From: DATAAZ01 sp036259875
Lineage (GTDB): Bacteria; Actinomycetota; Thermoleophilia; Gaiellales; Gaiellaceae
NCBI GenBank assembly: GCA_036259875.1
Contig: DATAAZ010000025.1
Location: 1 to 64,000, forward strand
Length of the DNA stretch: 64,000 nt
Direction of reading: 5' to 3'
Below, piece after piece: positions 58,688 to 64,000 of this stretch. Under the pieces are notes generated by a model that did no database searches, was not told the origin of the DNA, and saw only the letters and a list, made by a program, of their open reading frames with translations. Each line of letters opens with the position of its first letter. The first letter of the stretch is position 1. Made by a program: the position numbers and the translations under genes.

Positions 58688-60129
58688 GCGTCGCGGTGTC
58701 CAGCCACAAGAACCTCGTCGGCGGCGAGTGGGTCGAGGCCGTCGAAGGAGGCGTCCAGGAGGTCGTCAACCCCGCGACCGGCGAGACGATCGCCGAGGTC
58801 CCGCGCGGCGCTCAAGGAGACGTCGACCGCGCCGTCGCGGCGGCGAAGCGCGCTTTCCCCGAGTGGCGCGAGACGACTCCGAAGGACCGCGCGGAGATGC
58901 TGATCGCGCTTGCGGACGCGCTGGACGAGCACGGGGAGGAGCTGCGGCGCCTCGAGTCGCAGAACGTCGGCAAGCCGCAGGGCGTCGTCTACGACGAGAT
59001 TCCGATGTCCTCGGACAACCTCCGCTTCTTCGCCGGCGCGGCGCGCTGCCTCGAGGGGAAAGCGGCGGGCGAGTACATGCAGGGATACACCTCGATGATC
59101 CGCCGCGAGCCCGTCGGCGTCGTCGGCCAGATCGCTCCGTGGAACTACCCGCTGATGATGGCGGTCTGGAAGATCGGGCCCGCGCTCGCGGCGGGAAACG
59201 TCGTCGTTCTCAAGCCCTCCGAGCAGACGCCGCTCACGACGCTCATGCTGGCCGAGTATGCCGCCGAGATCTTTCCGCCCGGCGTCCTGAACGTGATCAC
59301 GGGGGACGGGGAGCCGGTCGGCGCCGGGATCGTTCGCCACCCGGACGTCCGGATGGTCTCGCTCACGGGCGACGTAGCGACCGGAAAGGAGGTGGCGCGG
59401 GCGGCGGCCGAGACGCTGAAGCGCGTCCACCTCGAGCTGGGCGGCAAGGCACCCGTGGTCGTCTTCGACGACGCGGATCCGGCGGCGGTCGCCGAGGGCG
59501 TCAAGATCGCCGGCTACTGGAACTCCGGCCAGGACTGCACCGCGGCGGCGCGGGTCGTCGCCGGCCCGAAGATCTACGAGAGCCTTCTCGACGAGCTCGT
59601 CCCCGCCGTCCAGTCGCTCAAGGTCGGCGACCCGGCCGAGGGCGAGGAGGTCGAGATGGGACCCGTCATCTCGAAGGCGCAGCAGGAGCGCGTCTTCGGG
59701 TTCCTCGAGCGGGCGACCTCGGGCGGCAAGGCGCGCGTCCTCACCGGCGGCGACGCAAACGGCGACCGCGGCTTCTTCGTCAGGCCGACGGTCGTCGTGG
59801 ACGTCGACCAGGATGACGAGATCGTGAAGCGCGAGGTCTTCGGGCCGGTCGTCACGGTCCAGCGCTTCGCGGAGGACGACCAGGCGCTCGCCTGGGCGAA
59901 CGACGTCGACTACGGGCTCTCGGCCTCGGTGTGGACGCGCGACGTCGGCCGGGCGTTGAACGCGGCGCGAAAGCTCGAGTTCGGAACGGTGTGGATCAAC
60001 GACCACATCCCGATCGTCTCGGAGATGCCGCACGGCGGCTTCAAGCAGTCCGGCTACGGCAAGGACATGTCGATGTACTCGGTCGAGGAGTACACCCAGG
60101 TGAAGCACGTGATGGCCAAGATCGCGTGA
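58684..60129 (+). CDS. Aldehyde dehydrogenase (gamma-aminobutyraldehyde/betaine-aldehyde type)
   Basis: 481 residues. PWNYPLMMAVWKIGPALAAGN, LELGGKAPVVVFDDAD (general-base glutamate) and GYWNSGQDCTAAARV (catalytic cysteine) match class 9/10 ALDHs that oxidise aminoaldehydes. SGYGKDMSMYSVEEYTQVKHV is the usual end of PuuC/PatD-like enzymes. NAD-dependent cytoplasmic enzyme; product probably GABA if the operon handles putrescine. Confidence 0.92.
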   Translation: MSVAVSSHKNLVGGEWVEAVEGGVQEVVNPATGETIAEVPRGAQGDVDRAVAAAKRAFPEWRETTPKDRAEMLIALADALDEHGEELRRLESQNVGKPQGVVYDEIPMSSDNLRFFAGAARCLEGKAAGEYMQGYTSMIRREPVGVVGQIAPWNYPLMMAVWKIGPALAAGNVVVLKPSEQTPLTTLMLAEYAAEIFPPGVLNVITGDGEPVGAGIVRHPDVRMVSLTGDVATGKEVARAAAETLKRVHLELGGKAPVVVFDDADPAAVAEGVKIAGYWNSGQDCTAAARVVAGPKIYESLLDELVPAVQSLKVGDPAEGEEVEMGPVISKAQQERVFGFLERATSGGKARVLTGGDANGDRGFFVRPTVVVDVDQDDEIVKREVFGPVVTVQRFAEDDQALAWANDVDYGLSASVWTRDVGRALNAARKLEFGTVWINDHIPIVSEMPHGGFKQSGYGKDMSMYSVEEYTQVKHVMAKIA

Positions 60130-61613
60130 TCGCCACGCGCCTCCTGATCGGCGGTGAGCAGGTCGCCGGCGACGGCGACCCGCTCCCGGTCGAGAACCCG
60201 TTCACGGAGGAGACGTTCACGTCCGTCCGCCTGCCCTCGCGGGAGCAGACCGACGCCGCGATCGCCGCTGCGCGCGAGGCGGCAGGCGGCTGGGCGCGCA
60301 CGCCCGCGATCGAGCGAGCCGAGCTCTTGCACGAGGTCGCGGCTCGCCTGCGCGCGCGCGCGGACGAGCTCGCGGAGATGATGAGCCGCGAGGGCGGCAA
60401 GCCGCTGGTCGAGAACTCCGACGAGGTCGGCTGGACGGCGGCCGCGTTCGACTACTACGCCGAGATGGGCCGGAACTTCGCCGGCCGCGTGATTCCGTCG
60501 ATCGAGGCGACGCAGCTCTCGCTCGTTCTCAAGGAGCCGATCGGCGTCGTCGGGTGCATCGTCCCGTGGAACTACCCGCTTCTCCTGCTCGCCTGGAAGG
60601 CGGCGCCCGCGCTCGCGGCGGGGAACACGGTCGTCTGCAAGCCCTCGGAGCTGACGCCGCTCTCGACGCTCGCGCTCGCGCCGTGCTTCGAGCACCTGCC
60701 GCCGGGGGTCGTGAACCTCCTCGCGGGCGGCGGAGACGTCGGCGAGACGATCGTCCGCGACGAGCGCGTCGCCTGCATCGCTTTCACGGGTTCCGTCGAG
60801 ACGGGCAAGCGGATCGCGCGCCTCGCCGCTGACCGCGTCGCCCGCGTCAACCTCGAGCTCGGCGGGAAGGACCCGTTCATCGTCTGCGCCGACGTCGCCG
60901 ATCGGATCGACGTTGCGGCGAAGGGCGGCGCCTGGGCGGCTTTCCTGAACGCGGGCCAGGTCTGCACGTCGGCCGAGCGCTTCTACGTGATGGAGCCGGT
61001 CTACGACGACTTCCTCTCCGAGTTCGTCGACTACACGGAGTCACTCGTCCTCGGAGACCCGCTCGACCCGCGGACGGACATCGGCCCGCTCGTCTCGGCG
61101 CGCCAGCGCGAGCGCGTCACCGCGCAGCTCGACGCCGCCGTGGCCGCCGGCGCGCAGCTCGCGACGGGCGGCGACGGCGCCCGCCCATCGACCGGCCACT
61201 TCTTCGCGCCCGCCGTCGTGACGGGCACGCCGGCCGAGACCGACCTCCTCCGCGAGGAGACGTTCGGCCCCGTCGCACCGATCGTGCCCGTCCGCTCGCT
61301 TGACGAGGCGATCGAGCTCGCGAACGGGACCCGCTTCGGACTCGGCTGCACGGTCTACACGCGCGATCTCGAGGCCATCTTCCGCTGCATGCGCGAGATC
61401 AAGGCGGGCACCGTCTGGTTCAACGATCCGCTGACCGACAACGACGCGGGGCCGTTCGGTGGGATGAAGCAATCGGGGCTTGGGCGTGAGCTCGGCCAAG
61501 AGGGGCTCGAGGCCTTCCAGGAGACGAAACACGTGCATCTCGACACCGTCATCGAGCCGAAGGACTGGTGGTACCCATACGGCGGCGGCGAGCTCCAGGC
61601 AAAGGGGGCGTGA
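60126..61613 (+). CDS. Aldehyde dehydrogenase (second, paralogous)
   Basis: 495 residues from GTG 60126 (GTGA overlap). PWNYPLLLLAWKAAPALAAGN, LELGGKDPFIVCADVADR and AFLNAGQVCTSAERFYV carry the cofactor and catalytic residues; a C-terminal LGRELGQEGLEAFQETKHV follows. It is clearly different from the upstream ALDH, so the two may take successive or alternative aldehydes (for example succinate semialdehyde after GABA transamination). Substrate is inferred only. Confidence 0.92.
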   Translation: MIATRLLIGGEQVAGDGDPLPVENPFTEETFTSVRLPSREQTDAAIAAAREAAGGWARTPAIERAELLHEVAARLRARADELAEMMSREGGKPLVENSDEVGWTAAAFDYYAEMGRNFAGRVIPSIEATQLSLVLKEPIGVVGCIVPWNYPLLLLAWKAAPALAAGNTVVCKPSELTPLSTLALAPCFEHLPPGVVNLLAGGGDVGETIVRDERVACIAFTGSVETGKRIARLAADRVARVNLELGGKDPFIVCADVADRIDVAAKGGAWAAFLNAGQVCTSAERFYVMEPVYDDFLSEFVDYTESLVLGDPLDPRTDIGPLVSARQRERVTAQLDAAVAAGAQLATGGDGARPSTGHFFAPAVVTGTPAETDLLREETFGPVAPIVPVRSLDEAIELANGTRFGLGCTVYTRDLEAIFRCMREIKAGTVWFNDPLTDNDAGPFGGMKQSGLGRELGQEGLEAFQETKHVHLDTVIEPKDWWYPYGGGELQAKGA

Positions 61614-62734
61614 CGGTGGCGATCGAGGAACGGGTTCGAACCGAGGCGCGTGCGGCGCCGGTCGCGGAGACGCCGGACGTCCGCCTGGAGCGCGTGACGA
61701 AGCGCTTCGACGACGTCGTCGCGGTCGACGACGTGTCCCTCACGATCGAGCCCGGGAGCTTCTTCGCGCTCCTCGGCCCGTCCGGCTGCGGGAAGACCAC
61801 GACCCTCCGGATGATCGGCGGCTTCGAGGAGCCGACCGCGGGGACGATCTACCTGGGCGAACGCGAGGTGACCGGCCTACCGCCGTACAAGCGCGACGTC
61901 AACACGGTTTTCCAGAGCTATGCCCTCTTCCCGCACCTCTCGATCTTCGAGAACGTCGCGTTCGGCCTACGCCGGCGCGGCCTGAAGGGTCTCGAGGTGA
62001 AGCGGCGCGTCGGCCAGATGCTCGAGCTCGTCGACCTCGCGGGCTTCGAAAAGCGCAAGCCGCGCCAGCTCTCCGGCGGTCAACAGCAGCGCGTCGCGCT
62101 CGCGCGCGCGCTGGTGAACAGCCCGCGCGTCCTCCTTCTGGACGAGCCGCTCGGCGCGCTCGATCTGAAGCTCCGTAGGCAGATGCAGCTCGAGCTGAAG
62201 CGGATCCAGCACGACGTCGGCATCACGTTCGTTCACGTCACGCACGACCAGGAAGAAGCGATGACGATGGCCGACCGGATCGCCGTCATGAACCGCGGTC
62301 GGATCGAGCAGCTCGGCGCCCCCGCCGAGCTCTACGAGGAGCCTCGCACGCCGTTCGTGGCTCGCTTCCTCGGAGTCTCCAACCTCCTCGCGGGTCAGGC
62401 GGATGGAAACGGCGCGGTTCGCCTCTCGGACGGGACGATCGTCCAGGCGCCCGCCGTCCGTGACCGGCGCGGCCCGGTCGGGGTGGGCATCCGTCCCGAG
62501 AAGATCCGGCTGGGGACGACGGACGCGAACGTGCTCGCGGGCGAGGTGAAGGAGCGGAGCTACGTCGGCGTCGCGACCCAGTACATCATCGAGACGCCGG
62601 CCGGCTCGCTGACCGTGTACGTCCAGAACGCCGACAAGGCCGCGAGCGCGTACCGGCCCGGGGACCGCATCACGCTCAGTTGGAGCCCGGACACGACGTT
62701 CGTGGTCGAACACGAGGAGGACCGCACCGAATGA
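61610..62734 (+). CDS. potA: Spermidine/putrescine-type ABC transporter ATP-binding protein
   Basis: 374 residues from GTG 61610 (GTGA overlap). Walker A GPSGCGKTT, Q-loop VFQSYALFPHLSIFENVAFGL, signature LSGGQQQRVALARAL, Walker B VLLLDEPLGALD, H-loop THDQEEA, and a C-terminal TOBE domain (GVGIRPEKIRL). PotA-like arrangement next to a PotD-like binding protein. Genes for the PotB/PotC permeases are not in the window. Confidence 0.9.
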   Translation: MTVAIEERVRTEARAAPVAETPDVRLERVTKRFDDVVAVDDVSLTIEPGSFFALLGPSGCGKTTTLRMIGGFEEPTAGTIYLGEREVTGLPPYKRDVNTVFQSYALFPHLSIFENVAFGLRRRGLKGLEVKRRVGQMLELVDLAGFEKRKPRQLSGGQQQRVALARALVNSPRVLLLDEPLGALDLKLRRQMQLELKRIQHDVGITFVHVTHDQEEAMTMADRIAVMNRGRIEQLGAPAELYEEPRTPFVARFLGVSNLLAGQADGNGAVRLSDGTIVQAPAVRDRRGPVGVGIRPEKIRLGTTDANVLAGEVKERSYVGVATQYIIETPAGSLTVYVQNADKAASAYRPGDRITLSWSPDTTFVVEHEEDRTE

Positions 62735-63909
62735 CAGACCCGATCACCCGTCGCGAGCTGCTCAGGCGCGCCGCCCTCGGCGGCGCCGCGCTCGGCGTCC
62801 CGTCTCTCCTCGCCGCGTGCGGCGGCGACGGGATCGAAGGCGAGGCCGGCCAGGAGACGGAGCCGACGACGAGCGTCCGCAGGGAACTCGCCAAGACCCT
62901 GGTCTTCGCGAACTGGCCGTTTTACATCGATATCTCCGAGGACGGGAACCGCCGCCCGACGCTCGAGCAGTTCACGAGGGAGACGGGGGTCAGGGTGCGT
63001 TACATCGAGGAGGTGAACGACAACGAGGAGTGGTTCGGCAAGTACCAGGCCCAACTCGCGCGCGGTGACGACATCGGCCGCGACATCGTCGTCCTGACCG
63101 ACTGGATGGCCGCCCGGATGCTTCGCCTCGACTACCTCCAGCCGCTCGACAGGGAGACGATCCCGAACGCCGACAACCTCGTCGCGAACCTCCGCAGCCC
63201 GGGATGGGACCCGGACCGCGAGTACAGCCTTCCGTGGCAGTCGGGCCTCACCGGGATCGCATGGAACAGGAAGCGTACGGGCGGTCCGGTCACCACGGTC
63301 GAGCAGCTCCTGACCGACCCGAAGCTGAAGGGCAGGGTCACGATGCTGACGGAGATGCCCGACACCGTGGGCGTCACGATGGCGGCGAACGGCGATGACC
63401 CGGAGAACGTCACGCCCGAAGGGTTCAGCCGGGCGGTCGACACGATCCGGGGGGCGGTCGACTCCGGCCAGATCCGCCGCTTCACCGGTAACGACTACAC
63501 GGACGACCTCATCGCCGAGAACGTCTGGGCGGCGCTCGCCTGGTCGGGAGACATCGTCTCGACGGTCAAGCCGGAGAAGCCGGAAATCGAATTCTCGGTG
63601 ATCGAGACGAAGAGCCATATCTGGACGGACAACATGCTGATCCCGCTCGGCGGTGATGTGTTCACGGCGTCGACGTTCATGAACTTCGTCTACGACCCGA
63701 AGATCGCCGCCCAAATCGAGGCGTACGTGAACTACATCTGCCCGGTCGAGGGCGCCCAGGAGGAGATCAGGAACACCGATCCGTCGCTTGCCGAGAACGA
63801 GCTCATCTTCCCGACCGAGGAAACGCGGGCGAACACGTTCATCTTCGACGCCGAGGCGGCCGACAACCCGGACTTCAAGGAGCAGTTCCAGGCCGTCATC
63901 GGTGCGTAG
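62731..63909 (+). CDS. potD: Polyamine ABC transporter substrate-binding lipoprotein
   Basis: 392 residues from ATG 62731 (ATGA overlap). The N-terminus has a twin-arginine signal (TRRELLRRAALGG) and a lipobox LLAAC with Cys30. ELAKTLVFANWPFYIDISEDG, EVNDNEEWFGKYQAQLARGDDIGRDIVVLTDWMA, YSLPWQSGLTGIAWN and AENVWAALAWSGD match the PotD/F family. It should be exported folded and lipid-anchored, binding putrescine or spermidine. Last gene of the operon visible here. Confidence 0.9.
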   Translation: MTDPITRRELLRRAALGGAALGVPSLLAACGGDGIEGEAGQETEPTTSVRRELAKTLVFANWPFYIDISEDGNRRPTLEQFTRETGVRVRYIEEVNDNEEWFGKYQAQLARGDDIGRDIVVLTDWMAARMLRLDYLQPLDRETIPNADNLVANLRSPGWDPDREYSLPWQSGLTGIAWNRKRTGGPVTTVEQLLTDPKLKGRVTMLTEMPDTVGVTMAANGDDPENVTPEGFSRAVDTIRGAVDSGQIRRFTGNDYTDDLIAENVWAALAWSGDIVSTVKPEKPEIEFSVIETKSHIWTDNMLIPLGGDVFTASTFMNFVYDPKIAAQIEAYVNYICPVEGAQEEIRNTDPSLAENELIFPTEETRANTFIFDAEAADNPDFKEQFQAVIGA

Positions 63910-63940
63910 GCGCCTAGAGCGGTGACGAAGACTTCAGTCC

Positions 63941-64000
63941 CACCGACCGGTCGTTTCAGGCGGACGCGCGCGCAAAGCCCGCGCCTCCCGACTGTCGGCC
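63941..64000. repeat. Third copy of the GGGC-AAA-GCCC repeat, truncated by window end
   Basis: Reads CACCGACCGGTCGTTTCAGG ... GCGCAAAGCCCGCGCC and ends at the window edge. It follows the potD stop by 32 bp. Its first 50 bases match the 32350 repeat with scattered changes. Confidence 0.65.

Noticed and set aside
1..64000. tRNA, rRNA, CRISPR array, insertion sequence, prophage genes
   Set aside because: None was recognised on either strand while reading; no transposase, integrase or phage structural protein motif was seen.

Overview
The window is very GC-rich, densely packed DNA with frequent GTG/TTG starts and many 1-4 bp stop/start overlaps. With the gene families present (PurS/PurQ/PurL, actinobacterial purine genes, OmpR/HAMP kinase pair, GlnT-type synthetase, Tat-lipoprotein PotD), it suggests a soil-type actinobacterium, most likely class Thermoleophilia. 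That placement is inference; no rRNA or tRNA gene is visible to settle it.

Layout. 1-2956: end of a glycogen-debranching-type gene plus a coupled GT4 glycosyltransferase. 2957-9510 (minus): reverse transsulfuration pair (cystathionine beta-synthase, gamma-lyase/synthase), then purH, purN, purM and a VOC protein. 9734-11405 (plus): small membrane protein and class III aminotransferase, followed by the 3' remnant of a class III adenylate cyclase. 11620-19093 (minus): conserved small protein, GcvT-like protein, MOSC protein, animal-type heme peroxidase, purF, purL. 19162-25570 (plus): EamA transporter, GNAT, glyoxalase, then an accessory array of four cassette-like units (CGNR regulator with a divergent small ORF, zinc-free MDR oxidoreductase, VOC protein, dehalogenase-like hydrolase), each followed by a short remnant of a VOC gene 3' end; then a dapB homologue without a visible start codon. 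26249-29535 (minus): purQ, purS, purC, purB. 29632-33215 (plus): two-component system and two secreted acidic proteins sharing a CxxxxxxxxxxxC motif. 33281-35012 (minus): purE, purD.

35094-40946 (plus): small conserved protein and an operon of a GlnT/gamma-glutamylmethylamide-synthetase-type enzyme with three N-methylglutamate-synthase/Glx-type subunits and an unknown coupled protein. 40988-44443 (minus): AMP-forming acyl-CoA ligase and an AMT-like protein that lacks both conserved pore histidines. 44734-48467 (plus): acyl-CoA-dehydrogenase-like protein coupled to a DUF1989-GcvT fusion. 48660-55147 (mostly minus): flavin reductase-cNMP fusion, PhyH dioxygenase, GST, cytochrome P450, VOC dioxygenase, polysaccharide deacetylase. 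55178-63909: a flippase divergent from a likely polyamine catabolism and uptake operon (amine oxidase, Lrp regulator, two aldehyde dehydrogenases, PotA, PotD).

Together the genes give nearly all de novo purine synthesis (purD, N, L, Q, S, M, E, C, B, H, F; no purK seen), sulfur amino-acid conversion, and amine/polyamine nitrogen use. The most unusual things seen are the VOC-tail cassette array (about 21.0-24.7 kb), a 162-bp dispersed element whose terminal inverted repeats differ in sequence between two copies yet stay complementary (9.5 kb and 37.1 kb), a second repeat family (4.2, 32.4, 63.9 kb), the adjacent pair of acidic secreted proteins, and the histidine-less AMT protein in the methylamine-type neighbourhood.
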